DNA from: Solenopsis invicta
Lineage: Eukaryota > Arthropoda > Insecta > Hymenoptera > Formicidae
Direction: 5' to 3'
Assembly: GCF_016802725.1 (NCBI RefSeq)
Contig: NC_052677.1
Span: 11,023,306 to 11,087,305 of the forward strand
Length of the DNA: 64,000 bases
This document shows, piece by piece, positions 37,676-46,491 of this stretch. Both the position numbers and the translations under genes were made by a program. The notes under the pieces were generated by a model that was not told where the DNA came from, ran no database searches, and saw only the letters and a list, made by a program, of their open reading frames with translations. How positions within the stretch are numbered: position 1 is the first letter of the stretch; every line of letters starts with the position of its first letter.

Positions 37676-38616
37676 TGCAAGTAACTTCGAACATCGGTGT
37701 GACACAGCTAGGATTTCTAAAAGTTCGAGTGAGAGCTCAAACGCTCAATCCTAATTTTTATAATTACAAATATGAAAGCTCACTGATTTATAGTTTTATA
37801 ATAATAATTTTAATAACTATTGTTAGTTTATATGTTGATTTAATTTTTTATTAATTATTACTGAGAGAAAAAATTGTAGTGCAACTAAAGAGACAACCGT
37901 ACAAATTTTGTTAATAGAATTATAATGTACCTATAGTTCAGTAAACTATATTATAGTTATTGCAACTAAGTTAATGGTTAAAGGAGCTAATAAAAAATAA
38001 TTGTAATTACTATATTACATACTCTCTAAATTTTTTAGAGTGAAATTTCATCCAAAAGAGTGGAATTCCACTCTAAAAGAGTGAAAATCCTGCCACTCTT
38101 TATCAAGACTTCCACTCCAAAGATTTTAGAGAGTAGTATATTAAAACTATTTTTTATTAGTTCTCTTAACTATATATTATAATTCTTTTAACAAAATTTG
38201 TACGGTTGTTCCCTTATAATTGCCACCACTAAAATTTTTTTTTCAACGTAATTTATAATAATACATTATAATAAGTGAGTTTAATAATTTTAATCGATTC
38301 GAATTGCGCTTGAGAGTAAAATTTTTACAAACTGCCATTCTTTTGTGTAACAAAACGCATTCTTGGCTTGCACGAATTAATTTCAACAGCAGAACCGTTC
38401 AAGATACATGAGCGCCTCGAAACAAGTAGGCTGTTAAATTGATTGGGTTTTATTTTAAAGCAAACTTACCGGTGGAAGTAGACCAGGATGTCGGCACGGT
38501 CGCTGTTGATCTCCTGGAAGGTGAGCCTCGAATTTCTGGCCCAGAGATTGAGGGCCTTACTCAGCTGCAGCCGGACCCCGCCTGTGTCCAAGCCACTAGG
38601 CTGTTCGGATCTCAGA
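2060..38616 (-). CDS. Mmp2: Matrix metalloproteinase, Mmp2-type (partial, 7 exons visible)
   Basis: This is a zinc endopeptidase of the matrixin family (M10A) that cleaves extracellular matrix and cell-surface proteins. The coding exons, in gene order, are 38616-38470, 37490-37348, 27890-27732, 4064-3676, 3288-2975, 2702-2599 and 2319-2060. All six introns have GT/AG ends, and the split codons join without a frame break into 504 residues plus stop. The protein order is: catalytic domain (HGDGYPFDG loop, HEFGHSLGLAH zinc site, ALMYPWY Met-turn), Thr/Pro hinge, hemopexin domain bounded by NKC and WMGC cysteines, then a hydrophobic C-terminal tail that suggests a GPI anchor or membrane anchor, as in fly Mmp2. 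The signal peptide, cysteine-switch propeptide, furin site and start of the catalytic domain are not visible. Introns are very uneven (279, 272, 387, 23667, 9457 and 979 bases). Assignment to Mmp2 rather than another insect MMP rests on the anchor-like tail and long hinge. Confidence 0.93.
2599..2702 (-). CDS. Mmp2: Mmp2 exon: hemopexin blade 3-4 junction
   Basis: This 104-base exon encodes FDESVNYVELDYPRDMSMFA followed by GVGNDIDAVFQWKN. The YPRDM...F.GV..D.DAVFQW pattern is characteristic of the last hemopexin blades of matrixins. The acceptor is GTCCGCAG and the donor AATG followed by GTAATT. It is flanked by short introns of 272 and 279 bases. The frame joins on both sides without stop codons. 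Confidence 0.95.
2975..3288 (-). CDS. Mmp2: Mmp2 exon: hemopexin blades 1-3
   Basis: The exon runs YLWRIGDQGIYEGYPAEITR, then DIDHVDAVYERPDKKIVFFIGREYYVFD and DGAMVWGHNGRTYFFSGSMYWR. The repeated pattern (D-A-hydrophobic ... G-x-x-Y-F-F-x-G-x-x-Y-W-R) is that of hemopexin blades, which bind substrates or partners. The exon starts in phase 0 after CATTGCAG and ends AG followed by GTGATT, with the split codon restored to Arg by the next exon. A perfect 15-base tandem duplication (3038-3067) inserts five residues, giving LEKIDLEKIDG just before blade 3. Confidence 0.95.
3038..3067. repeat. Perfect 15-base tandem duplication inside an Mmp2 exon
   Basis: TCAATCTTCTCTAGG occurs twice back to back. 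On the coding strand it adds five residues in frame. Confidence 0.95.
3676..4064 (-). CDS. Mmp2: Mmp2 exon: Thr/Pro-rich hinge and start of hemopexin domain
   Basis: The exon first completes MYGAPEDKLWG and then encodes a long linker of about 100 residues: PPLPPTA, ten threonines, a YRPWRPRPTRP segment, a basic Tyr/Pro/His segment, HHTTSWS, ten more threonines, and MRPTPRIRHRWTPPQ. After this DDVPNKCDTSYDAISIIRRE begins the hemopexin domain, with the first disulfide cysteine and blade 1 (REVFVFKGR). The linker is probably exposed and O-glycosylated (inference from composition). The Thr runs are encoded by ACG/ACA triplet arrays and may vary in length between individuals. The acceptor is GTTTCTCAG and the donor CGA followed by GTAAGT. 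Other frames here give Arg-rich shadow reading frames. Confidence 0.93.
4494..4811. mobile_element. Family A MITE, subfamily I (palindromic, TA-flanked)
   Basis: A near-complete palindrome of 318 bases starts CACTGAGAAAAAATT and ends with the inverse, AATTTTTTCTCTCTGTG. It is flanked by TA on both sides (4492-4493 and 4812-4813), as expected for Tc1/mariner insertion. Subfamily I is marked by GTGGCGGCAACTATAAGGGG and ACCAATTTAG. There is no coding capacity. Confidence 0.85.
7406..7670. mobile_element. Family A MITE, truncated at its right end
   Basis: The element starts TA then CACTGAGAGAAAAAAATTG and follows the family A sequence through both arms until TTCTATTAA near 7668. The rest of the right inverted repeat is absent. 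The break coincides with the hairpin sequence beginning at about 7676. Confidence 0.75.
7680..7730. repeat. Strong short hairpin at MITE breakpoint
   Basis: ATCTCCCTAAAAGTCG (7680-7695) is perfectly inverted at 7715-7730. The stem extends by about five more pairs around a small loop of roughly nine bases. It could be the end of another mobile element or a solo palindromic insert; its identity is unknown. Confidence 0.6.
8913..8934. repeat. CT microsatellite
   Basis: About eleven CT units follow a run of C. The stretch lies in the large Mmp2 intron. Confidence 0.9.
9142..9390. repeat. Imperfect tandem duplication, about 125-base unit
   Basis: Two adjacent copies share the order AAACATTTT, AATATTTG, GATATTC (or GATAATATTC), AATCTCAAATTTAAT, and a TTTAATTTTATTTAAAGGAGG-like end. 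The copies differ by substitutions and small indels, so the duplication is old. Confidence 0.6.
11183..11496. mobile_element. Family A MITE, subfamily II
   Basis: A palindrome of 314 bases starts CACTGGGAGAAAAAATTA and ends TTTTTTCTCTCGGTG, flanked by TA on both sides. The left arm lacks a short stretch (AAGGGGACAACC) that is present in the right arm. Confidence 0.82.
17358..17562. mobile_element. Fold-back element G
   Basis: Inverted arms of about 90 bases run from GTACAACCATGGAATTTGAT to its inverse ending ATTCTATGGGTGTAC. Both contain TGATTCTGTCCATG and a CTTTCTACATA motif. The centre carries AACGACC...GTCGTT. It has no coding capacity; this is the only copy seen. Confidence 0.6.
19263..19327 (+). 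CDS. THAP gene exon 1
   Basis: This exon encodes 21 codons plus two bases, MALTCFICERRAEDAQEIPS then D and the first two bases of Val. The donor is GACGT followed by GTAAGA. It supplies the first two zinc-binding cysteines, which is why I prefer it to any start within exon 2. The frame joins exon 2 exactly (GT+A). Confidence 0.8.
19263..21232 (+). CDS. THAP-type zinc-finger protein, nested in Mmp2 intron (3 exons, 210 aa)
   Basis: The exons 19263-19327, 20338-20637 and 20965-21232 join in frame to 210 residues plus stop. The N-terminus MALTCFICERRAEDAQEIPS supplies C5 and C8. LKKWLDAIG supplies the conserved Trp, LCSHHF supplies C51 and H54, and DNAIPTLEL matches the AVPTIF-like end of a THAP finger (C-x2-C-x42-C-x2-H fits the family spacing). 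A Ser/Pro-rich linker follows. The C-terminus (KENNDKIKHLQAQVRQLSAT onward) is a heptad coiled coil ending in the basic KRKRR. THAP fingers bind DNA and are often derived from P-element transposases; a nuclear DNA-binding role with coiled-coil dimerisation is inference. The start has a good context (CGAAATGG). The gene runs opposite to its host gene Mmp2. Confidence 0.85.
19989..20141. mobile_element. Mariner-like MITE in intron 1 of the THAP gene
   Basis: A 153-base element begins CAGGGTGATTATTAATAAAT and ends with the inverse ATTAATAATCACCCTG, with TA on both sides. Termini of the CAGGGTG type and TA target sites are typical of mariner-related elements. It lies within the 1010-base intron. 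Confidence 0.7.
20338..20637 (+). CDS. THAP gene exon 2
   Basis: This 300-base exon follows the acceptor CCGATCTTCAG and ends ACAAA followed by GTAAGA. It encodes SPESEDHLKKWLDAIGEADG, then the C-x2-H pair in LCSHHF, the AIPTLEL motif, and a Ser/Pro/Glu linker. Intron 1 (1010 bases) contains a mariner-like MITE at 19989-20141. Confidence 0.85.
20965..21232 (+). CDS. THAP gene exon 3 (coiled coil)
   Basis: The exon follows the acceptor CTTTTTCAAG and restores a Lys codon (AA+G). It encodes GRRIHMLPEEEMKEIQPIKY, VNWDEISKVP and a long amphipathic helix with leucines at heptad positions, then KRKRRANAFR and a stop. The basic tail could serve as a nuclear localisation signal. Intron 2 is 327 bases. 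Confidence 0.87.
21331..21336 (+). terminator. Candidate poly(A) signal of the THAP gene
   Basis: AATAAA lies about 100 bases past the THAP stop codon. The spacing fits a short 3' UTR. There is no direct evidence of use. Confidence 0.5.
22491..22614. mobile_element. Fold-back element E
   Basis: This near-perfect 124-base palindrome has arms GTGCGATAGGTTCTGAAGAT ... ATCTTCAGAACCTATCGCAC and an AT-rich centre. It stops about 16 bases before another fold-back element begins. Confidence 0.65.
22631..23000. mobile_element. Fold-back element F
   Basis: A palindrome of about 370 bases has outer arms AAATTAATGAGTAAAGCCAG and the inverse at 22981-23000. It also has long inner arms containing GTACTTTTGCATTACCAGCG and GCCGTTAGGAAAGATATTTG. 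The left arm has about 50 extra bases (AT-rich, 22670-22715). A minus-strand open frame runs through both arms and is an artefact of the repeat. Confidence 0.65.
23890..24131. mobile_element. Family C MITE, copy 1
   Basis: A palindrome of about 242 bases starts CACAGAAGAAAAATTAG and ends CTTTTTTCTGTG. Characteristic inner blocks are TTTCATATATAAGCAAGAAT, ATCTTCCTGGAAGAATTTAT and AATTTGCTTATATG, each repeated inverted. Confidence 0.75.
24651..24695. repeat. 15-base minisatellite, three units
   Basis: The unit ACGTGCGGGAACAAA is repeated at 24651, 24666 (one C-to-T change) and 24681, with a broken fourth unit following. Confidence 0.8.
26116..26475. mobile_element. Family A MITE with expanded AT centre
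   Basis: The element begins TA then CGCTGAGAGAAAAAAGTG and keeps the family A arms, but its centre is enlarged by repeats of TATATTATAATATA-type sequence. The right arm is shortened and lacks the ACAACCATACAAATTTTG segment. Confidence 0.72.
27732..27890 (-). CDS. Mmp2: Mmp2 exon: catalytic zinc site and Met-turn
   Basis: This exon carries the active site: TSLFAVAAHEFGHSLGLAHS contains HExxHxxGxxH with the catalytic glutamate, and the ALMYPWYQG stretch supplies the methionine of the Met-turn. It ends DDRHGIQQMYG, the usual end of a matrixin catalytic domain. The acceptor is TTCTTCTTCCAG and the donor ATG followed by GTAAGA. It sits isolated between a 9.5 kb intron upstream and a 23.7 kb intron downstream. 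All catalytic residues that can be checked are present, so the enzyme looks active. Confidence 0.97.
30178..30637. mobile_element. Family B MITE, itself interrupted
   Basis: The left end is CTCTCTAAAATCTTTGGAGT and the right end CCAAAAAATTTAGAGAG, with TA on both sides. The body matches the uninterrupted B copy at 38022-38133. It is split at 30262-30577 by a second family A element. Confidence 0.78.
30262..30577. mobile_element. Inner family A MITE, subfamily I
   Basis: A 316-base palindrome starts CACAGAGAGAAAAAATTG and ends TTTTTTCTCTCAGTG. It carries the subfamily I markers (GCGGCGGCAACTATAAGGGG, CCAATTTAG) and is very similar to the copies at 4494 and 54480. The immediate flanks are CA rather than the usual TA. 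Confidence 0.82.
31732..31755. repeat. AG microsatellite
   Basis: About twelve AG units in the 9.5 kb Mmp2 intron. Confidence 0.9.
32698..32887. mobile_element. Fold-back element H
   Basis: Inverted arms of about 85 bases include TATACTCCAGAATTTTTTCA and AAGGCAAAGCCAAGAGACAA. They are separated by a short TA-repeat centre. An AT microsatellite follows at 32909-32942. Confidence 0.65.
32909..32942. repeat. AT microsatellite
   Basis: About seventeen AT units next to fold-back element H. Confidence 0.9.
35769..35841. repeat. CT microsatellite with compound tail
   Basis: A long CT run interrupted by single TT and GC steps is followed by TATC and TGTC units. Shadow open frames of Ser-Leu or Arg-Glu repeats arise from it. 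Confidence 0.92.
37348..37490 (-). CDS. Mmp2: Mmp2 exon: structural zinc/calcium region of catalytic domain
   Basis: The exon encodes 47 whole residues from GYHGDGYPFDG through LAHAFFPGKDRGGDAHFDEEE to EDESNEE. The H-G-D-G-Y-P-F-D-G segment and the AHAF and DAHFD histidines are the family's structural zinc and calcium ligands. The acceptor is GCGTATTCAG and the donor GAAG followed by GTAAGT. The last base plus GC of the next exon forms a glycine, giving EEGTSLFAVAAHEFGHS, which is the expected matrixin order. The intron between this exon and the previous one is 979 bases. Confidence 0.95.
37641..37673. repeat. CA microsatellite
   Basis: About sixteen CA units, about 150 bases upstream (in Mmp2 orientation) of the structural-zinc exon, within the 979-base intron. 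Confidence 0.93.
37861..38248. mobile_element. Family A MITE carrying a family B insert
   Basis: The element starts TA then CTGAGAGAAAAAATTGTAG and ends near AATTTTTTTTTCAACG, followed by TA. A family B element interrupts its centre at 38022-38133. It lies between two Mmp2 coding exons. Confidence 0.78.
38022..38133. mobile_element. Family B MITE, intact 112-base copy
   Basis: The copy begins CTCTCTAAATTTTTTAGAGT and ends CCAAAGATTTTAGAGAG, with TA on both sides inside the host element. Internal GAGTGGAATTCCACTC is a small palindrome. Confidence 0.78.
38470..38616 (-). CDS. Mmp2: Mmp2 exon: N-terminal part of catalytic domain
   Basis: This exon encodes about 48 residues starting LRSEQPSGLDTGGVRLQLSK and running through ALNLWARNSRLTF to ADILVYFHR. 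In matrixins this stretch follows the W-x-LTY strand and contains the helix and the SxLTF strand. The acceptor is a poly-pyrimidine tract ending TTTTTTTTGCAG, and the donor is CCG followed by GTAAGT. The first base completes a codon, probably a Ser (AG+T), so the preceding exon should end in phase 2, probably right after the LTY strand. I searched the minus strand between 38617 and 64000 for such an exon and for the PRCGxxD cysteine switch and found neither. Confidence 0.93.
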
Positions 38617-41383
38617 CTGCAAAAAAAACGAAAGGAATATTCCCACGTGAGAGATCGATCAATCGATCCGTCGCGAAGCGAGGACAAGCGCGGCGACATA
38701 AACGGCAAATATTTACGCAGCGCTCGCCAAGAAGATCCGCCACCGCTCAGCTCCGATAAACGCTATACAAACTTCGTTGATCGATTGTATCCGCAAAGTT
38801 CAAGTATTTGTCTATTATTGATTACTTGGGAACACGCGATCGTCACATATAAGAGCGAGAGAAATGCGTCGTACTCGCAATAGTTCAGGACTGCGTCAGC
38901 ATTAAGTTTGATCAATGATCGGAATAATGCCGCTTTAAATTCGACAGACAGTATTAGAGTATGGCAATTTGTCTGTTTGAATTTAAATTACAGCGTAGCG
39001 ATCTGTGTCTATTTTAATTTATACATTGCGCAACAACAAAATAATCTTTTAAGATAATATTCTTCTTAATAAATAAATCTTGATCGCGTATGTATGTGTG
39101 TGTAAATTTGTACAAAAGCAAGAGTACAGTTTTATGTCACTTTGAAGGACCTACTGATTTGATATACCTATATCCCGCCTTTGCTAAAACTCATTTATTT
39201 TATTTAAACATATATAATTTTAAATACCCTAATTTTAAATACTCTAATTTAGCAATTATTCGCCAGAGAATACAAAGCGTCTAATTAATTTTATAAAAGA
39301 TGCTTGCGCATCTTGCGTTCGTAAGTAAATTCTGGAGATAATGAAATCTTACTAACAATAAGAGCAAGAGTCTTTTATCTCCGTTTCTTCTCTATGACAC
39401 ATCCTCCCATTTTAAAGTCGCCCTTCCCCGAAACTCCGCAATTATGCTTCGCGCACAAGACACCGCCGTCTCGCTTTCGACGAGCTCGCCATTATTTACA
39501 CGAGATCGCAAGTAAAACAAGCCTCCCTCAAGTTTCTCTCGCGGGCGATGCGCGAGCTCGGTGCGTGGAGTATGCGAAAAAAGTTTCGCCACTCTCGGAG
39601 AGTTACGCTCGTCTCTCCTGTTATTTTAACCCCTTCAACGGGAAATACTCTAAACATATGAAATAACGTGGGCATTCGGCATAAATTAATTGAAAGTATC
39701 TGAGTCTCTCTCTCTTTTTCAAAAGTCGCCGCCACCAACTTCTGTAGAATCCGTGTCAAGACTCCACGATCTTTGAAGTGCTTTGACAAGCAAGCGGAAT
39801 TAATCATTTCGCGTAATGGCAACTATCGCCGAGTTGTTTCTACAGTCGCGGCTGCATAATTATGACGCCCCCCTCCTCCCCGCCCCCCGCACGAGATGTC
39901 TGTTTACGTTTTATTACGAGCGCGTTTCTCCCTTATTTATTCGATATCCATACATGTTTTATTTACCCGACGTCTATATGTGTAGAAATCCGCAAATAGA
40001 AGAGGTTCGCGCACTGCAATTTCTGACGTCGCTCAAATTTAATTTCATAAAAATCTCTCTTCGTTATTTGTCAAACGCATGTATAATTGATAAAATATGT
40101 ACTCCAATTTTGCGAGAAACTCTAAATATTTAATCGAATTATTACATATTCCCCTTTGCTCTTACATTTTTAGTTTCCCATTTTAAGCGTCAGCTTAAGA
40201 TTTTAATAGATTTCACATGATTTTTATTTCATCGCTACTAGAAATATCGCTTTTCCCGACTTTCATCGCTACACCTACGACTCGTTATTAAAATTATTGA
40301 AATTTATTAACAATTTTTATTTCATCGTATTACCTTTGTGAAATAAATTTCCTGTATGCAAATTTATCGTAATTATTCATAATTTTGTCATTTATTCAAT
40401 GTCATTCCGCTCGCGCACGTCAATATTAAATGTAACGATCCACGCGTAAACCCTCGTCCGACTTTTGATGAAGCGATCCGATTCGCGTCAATACGTGCGA
40501 TTTACGTCGACAGAAAGCCGGCCACGACAATTTACATTATTAACGGCCGCCCGCGGGTAATATCGGAAATGGGAAACGGGGCCCGGCAGCGTCGGCGATG
40601 ATGATTACGCGTATCGCTGCGGCGCATCATTGCTCGCGTTTACGTGCCTGTTTTATTAAAACGATGAACATATCGCTTAATTAGGTGAACCGATCCGACA
40701 CTGATCGATGCGCCCGCGCCGCCGGCGCGGAACTTTTCCACCGGGGGCGAATATCAATATTTCCGATGCAATTCTCGCCGATGCAATTCTCGCGCGACTC
40801 TCCGCGCGTATTCGAGCAACTTCTCGCGCGTCTATAGCTCGAGGGGACAGAAGCGAAACTATACGCGTATGCCGGAGCCCGTGCCGAACGGTTCGCTAAT
40901 ATATAGAACGACTCAAATGTAACCTGCGTGTCACGAAATGTTTGAAGTTCACATTACGGAAATATATATATATATACGTGGAATAGTTGGAAAGGTTATC
41001 CTTGGCAAGCGCGCGCGCGCGCGCAATTCCCGAATACGCTGTAAATTTCAACGTTAGATTTCCGCGTATGTAGAATGTTTTCAAGTTACACCCCGCGTCA
41101 CTCTTGGATACCGGTCTTAAATCTCGAAATTTTCCACATAAAGTTCGGGGCCGTGAATTCCATTGTAATTTTGCGAACGTATGCTCCGCGTATCGTTTCG
41201 TAATAGTGAAATTAACGTCAGTCGCGTGACCCGAATAGCGTTTTTACGAGTAAGGAATTGCTCAAGTGTCTTTCATACACGGAATTAAAAGACGGTCGTT
41301 TCTGAGGATGTATGTCATGTCTCAAACATTACCGAATGTGTAAAAATTTTATGGAATATTCTAGTATTACGTTTGAGTATCGG

Positions 41384-41625
41384 CACATAGAAAAAAATTT
41401 AGGATTAAATCAAGAATTTATTGTTTCATATATGAGCAAGAATATGCAATCTTCTTGGAAGAATTTACAATCTTAAACAGACATAATTTGCTTACAAGAA
41501 AAAAAAATTTTCTCCACGCAAGCAAATTATGTCTGTTTAAGATTATAAATTCTTCCAAGATTTTATATTTTTGCTTGTATATGAAATTATGAATTGTTGA
41601 TGTGACACTAAATTTTTTCCGTGTG
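41384..41625. mobile_element. Family C MITE, copy 2
   Basis: Same layout as the copy at 23890: CACATAGAAAAAAATTTAGG, then TTTCATATATGAGCAAGAAT, and the inverse order ending TTTTTTCCGTGTG. Confidence 0.73.
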
Positions 41626-44600
41626 TGCAAAATTTGAGCACAAAATTCACTTATTGGTTTAAAAGTTATTTAAATTTTTGTTTACTCTTGATTCTTGCGT
41701 ACATCGAGAGAAAAAAATTCAGAATAAAATCGCGTTTTGTATAATAATACTTATTTGCAAATTTTATGCAAAAGTAGCATTACCAATTAAATGAAAATGT
41801 TTACATACATCTACTAATAAAACTCTAATAAATATTCGTGCAAAAATTCATTTTACTCTACTTACTCATTTAAAAGTCATTTATTTAAAATTGCAGCAAA
41901 ATTATAGTAAATTTTCGCTGCAAAAACTATTATAAATCAAATTTTTCATTCAAAATTCGTGCATTTGCGATCAAAATTTGTTGTCGTTAATTAGTAAAAG
42001 AAAAAAAAAAGAATAAACCTAGAGAAGTCTTCAGCTTTTAAATTTCGATAATTTGTTCGCATTGTATAACAAAAACATTCTTAAATACGTGATCGCATTT
42101 CGAGTCTGCAACGCGCGACACGCATAAGCGGTACAAAGGATAAAAGACGTAGCTCTCTCGTGGCGGAAGGATATTATTTTTCGCTGCAAATTCGCTATCG
42201 ATCACCCGTTCCGTTGTCCTCGCGTGGATCGGTTCTCTTTCCTCGGCAAGCGACATACACGCGCGAGCACACACGCGCACGTCACATCGTCTTTACACAG
42301 TCTAGCGTAACACGTTTTTGTAATACACCAGAATAATAGATGTTCGCGAAAGAATCGGGGGAAAGAAATATGAGCCAGGGCGAAGACATAATTGCGCGAA
42401 GAAAGTCAGAACAAAAGAGGAAAACCGCATGGCAAGATAAACATACTTATTTCTCTCCGCGCAATGTTTTAAAATAACATTTGCAATATTTCTCTTTGAT
42501 ATACAAATTGAAATAAGTATACGCGAATCGACGTAAGAACTGTGCAATGAAGTGAAAAGCTCATCTTTCCAACGCGCGTTATTTAATCTTAATGGTCTCG
42601 GGGGTTTTAAAAACGCCCTCTCTCTCTCTCTTTCTCTCTCGCTCTCAGTATTCATGTTTAAAGAAATCCAGGAGAGACCACGTTCCATTAATTAAATTCA
42701 ACTCCATTAGTTGTAGACGGAAAAACGTTGCACATCGCGGTTGGCCGGTAATACGTTAGAAATGGAAAATGGTCTAATGTAATATCTAATAGGTAAATGA
42801 AGAAAAAGGAACCAACCCCTCGTGCATACATGCACACTCGCGCACATATACACACACGTGCGATTTAACGCCCGTTAGACAACCGACGGAGATTAATGGA
42901 CGAATAGGCGTCCGGACAAATAGGTAAATTGATAGTTACGCTCGCCTCGTATAAAATGGGGCAGGCGTTCGCTTAGTTTAAAACGAGCGAGCATATTTCG
43001 CTTGAGCGAGCGCGCGCGAGTTTTCTCACGTCGTTCGTAGACGCGTTCGTCTACATGTCAATAATTCTTATCTAGGTCGACGCGAGGTTGAAACAAGACG
43101 TTGACGGTAATCATCGCCGTTGGGTGTCGTCGAAAGAATATCCTTGTGCTTTAGAAAATACTCCTCGAGAACGGAAACGCGTAATGCAATGAGAAGTGTG
43201 CCAGAAATCGAAATGTATTCAGCTGGAAAGAATAAAGACGGCTAAAAAAACAGGAAAGGGAAGTAAGAAAAGCGTAAAAAGGAGATGAACAAATATATAT
43301 ATATATACGAGTATATACTACGATGGTAATTTCAAATAGGGTCGCTTCGAGTGTGTTTATGTGCAGTATTAATGTTGCAATCATCGCAAAACACACACAC
43401 ACACATTCTCTCTCTAGACTTCTTGGTGACCTAATTAAGCCTGGCGTTATCGCGTTTCACTTGACATTTAATAGATCATTTATCGATGCATCCGCAATTA
43501 GTCTACGCGAAACAATTTGCCTCGTGCAGTTTCAGCCACGTGCATTCGGGCGCATCTAATTTCGCGAGAGCAACTGCATCCGCACACGCCATTAATATCG
43601 CGCCTTCAGCATCGTCTCGTATTCATTACGCGGCCAATCGGTAATGAACATCGCGGAGCGAGAGAGAAAGAGAGAGATATCGCGATAAAATATAGACCTG
43701 CGTCGGCAGAACCCGGGCGCGGTGTAGAATTACGCGCTAAAGCGTTTTAAAGCGCGTTTACTTTATTAATGGTTCGCGATCGGCGAGAAAACACCGAGTT
43801 TTCGACTGAATTATCGCGACGGCGTGCAGCACCCACCCGTCCCTCTCCGAGGATTATCCTCTGAAAAATCGACCGCATATTTCATCGAACTAATCGCCAA
43901 ATTCCCGTACGATCAAAAGCGCGCAGTCCGTCAAGCACGATCCAGCGATTACTAAGTGCGCATCTAAAAAAAAAAATATATGTTGCGCTCTTAATCCGTA
44001 TAAAAATAAATCTGCTTATTGCGAAATATTTCGCTAATGTACGACGAACCCTTTGACTTTAAAAAAATGAGTTTTAATAGAATTTAAAATTTAAACTCTC
44101 TTTAAATGGTTATAAAATATTTCTATCGCGTCCTTTAAATACTTATGATTCATATATTTCTTTACGCGATTACTTTTTCCGGTTTTTCGTTGATCTCGAT
44201 GCGCATTTGTAATTCCGTCCTGCCACTGAATTTGTGAAGTCTCGATGTTTCGACGTGGAAAAGAACGCTATTGCATACGAAACGACTTAGTAGTTGAAGA
44301 AGGCGGCGCGACAGGTACGAGAGAGCGATGCAAATCCTGCGGTGACAATAAGCCACCGAGAGCAACGCAAATTTGGTAAACTTCGGCCGTGTAATGCCTC
44401 CTTCTCCCATGTATAAGCGTCCCCCAGAGTGTTTTGCTCCCAAACTTTGATGAATGGACTTTACGACGTCGTGTTCGCCGCCTCCGCCGCGCCGTCGTCG
44501 TAATACACTGTCTTTTGGCAACTTTAATAATAATTACGCGTGATTATTTGTACTGCCGCTTCCACCGCGATAAAATACGCCCGCACAATTTTGAACTCGT

Positions 44601-45478
44601 AATTTTAACTTTTAAAAAGTTTATAGACGCAGTTTTGAAAACTCCCGTGTACCTAAGAAAACACAGTTCTGGAAACTTCAGTGTATCTAAGAGTAAACAA
44701 GAAACAAAAATATTTTAGCGTGTTAAGAGGAAGAAATATAAAAAATACCGTTGAATTGTACGCGTTGCGAATGAAAAACTTCAATAATTAATATTTAACT
44801 TGCTATAATCGTTAACAAGCAAAATAAATACAATAAAATACTTAACGTTTTAAAAAAATATATTATGTAACGCGTATTCCACATAATCACTATAAATGTA
44901 AAATTCAATATTCCGTAATAAAAATGTTACGTGAACAGATGTGAAATAAAACGTTTTTTTATGTAAAAATTATTTCGAGGAATTTCCTCAGAGAGCCGTA
45001 CTATGAGATAGCGCTTTACGAGTACGGTTACTCACTTTCACGATCTGCGCTACAAAATATGTAAAAATTCAATTCTTAGGAAGAGACGAGTCCCGTAAGA
45101 ACGGGTAATTTTTACCGCAACGGTGGGCACAAATTTTCGAGCGGAAGATGCGGCTCACCTCGCTCGTAACTATCCCAGCTGCACCATTCGCAATTTTCTT
45201 TATTCGCAAGTTCGTAAATTTCGAGGCGGAGCGACATAGCCGACGTATAAAATCGTAACTTTAACATGATTTATCTGCGAGAGAGATACGGCCCATACGG
45301 TATTCGAACGCGTATCCCATAGGCAAAAGTAGTTATTTTTGTGATTTTTTTTCGAAATACAGGCAAATCTCTTTCGAATTGTAACTTTGCTAGTGGAAAC
45401 GAAAAAAGAATTAATCGAAAGAATAATAATCGAGAGAAAATATTTATTGGAAAATTAAAAGACACCAAACTACGCACA

Positions 45479-45719
45479 CACAGAAAAAAAAATTAATATT
45501 AAATTAACAATGACTGTTTCATGTATAAGCAAGAATATAAATTTTCTTCGAAAAATTTATAATCTTAAACAAACACGATTTGCTTACATGGAGAGAAAAA
45601 TTTTCTTGATGTAAGCAAATTATGTCTGTTTAAGATTATAAATTCTTCCAAGAAGATTTTATATTGTTGCTTGTACATGAAACAAGAATTGTTGATTTGA
45701 TGCAAAATTTTTTTCTGCG
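45479..45719. mobile_element. Family C MITE, copy 3
   Basis: The copy starts CACAGAAAAAAAAATTAAT and ends TTTTTTTCTGCG. Inner blocks TTTCATGTATAAGCAAGAAT and GTAAGCAAATTATGTCTG match the other two copies. Confidence 0.73.
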
Positions 45720-46380
45720 CATAGAAACACAAAAATTTGTTTCAAGAATATTCAACTGTTAAAAAATCATTTTGTTTATAAATAATTCTTTTTTTAATCA
45801 ACAAATGAACAAAATTACAAAATATAATTTTCAGCAGAATAATTATATTCACGGAGCAGAAAGCCGAAAGAATTGCGAACTGAATTTACTCGCGCGACAA
45901 CAAGAAGTTCAGCGGCGAAACGAATAAACCGTAAAATGAAACAATAGATCATCCGAGGATATTAATTTTCCACTTTCAGCTGTACTTCGCCGGCTCCGTC
46001 CTCGCGGTGCTTTTACATTTGCCCGATATAACACTCGAATAATGCATAGACGCGAATGAACGGGAAAAAGCGGGTACCGGAGACCATCTTTTTACTTCCC
46101 CCCTTTTTTTTATCGCAAAAGTCGACAATGTGTAGTGCGAATAATCCAATGAGTTAATTAACGAGTTAATTAACGAGAATATATCGGCTAATTCTCACGA
46201 CAGACATCGCCGATTTGTTCGAGATCTACTCAACGAGATATTAAAAATTCAACATTAATTTTTACATGCGAAATATGCTACAATTAAAGAAACACTAATC
46301 ACCCGGATTGATTTTTTCAGCCGTTAGCAGGTTAATAAGATTGCAAAATATTACCTTAATGTTTTTATGTATATTTGTCA

Positions 46381-46491
46381 GGCTGCGTTCGCTTCGCAGC
46401 GCTTTAAGCTTTGTTTCATCTTTGTTATTTATCAAATGAACAAAGACAAATGACGCTTCCAAGCGCTGTGGGTGCCAAAGCGAACGCAGCC
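46381..46491. mobile_element. Short MITE J
   Basis: A 111-base element has inverted ends GGCTGCGTTCGCTT and AAGCGAACGCAGCC and an inner inverted pair CAGCGCTT / AAGCGCTG. No clear target duplication is visible. Confidence 0.6.
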
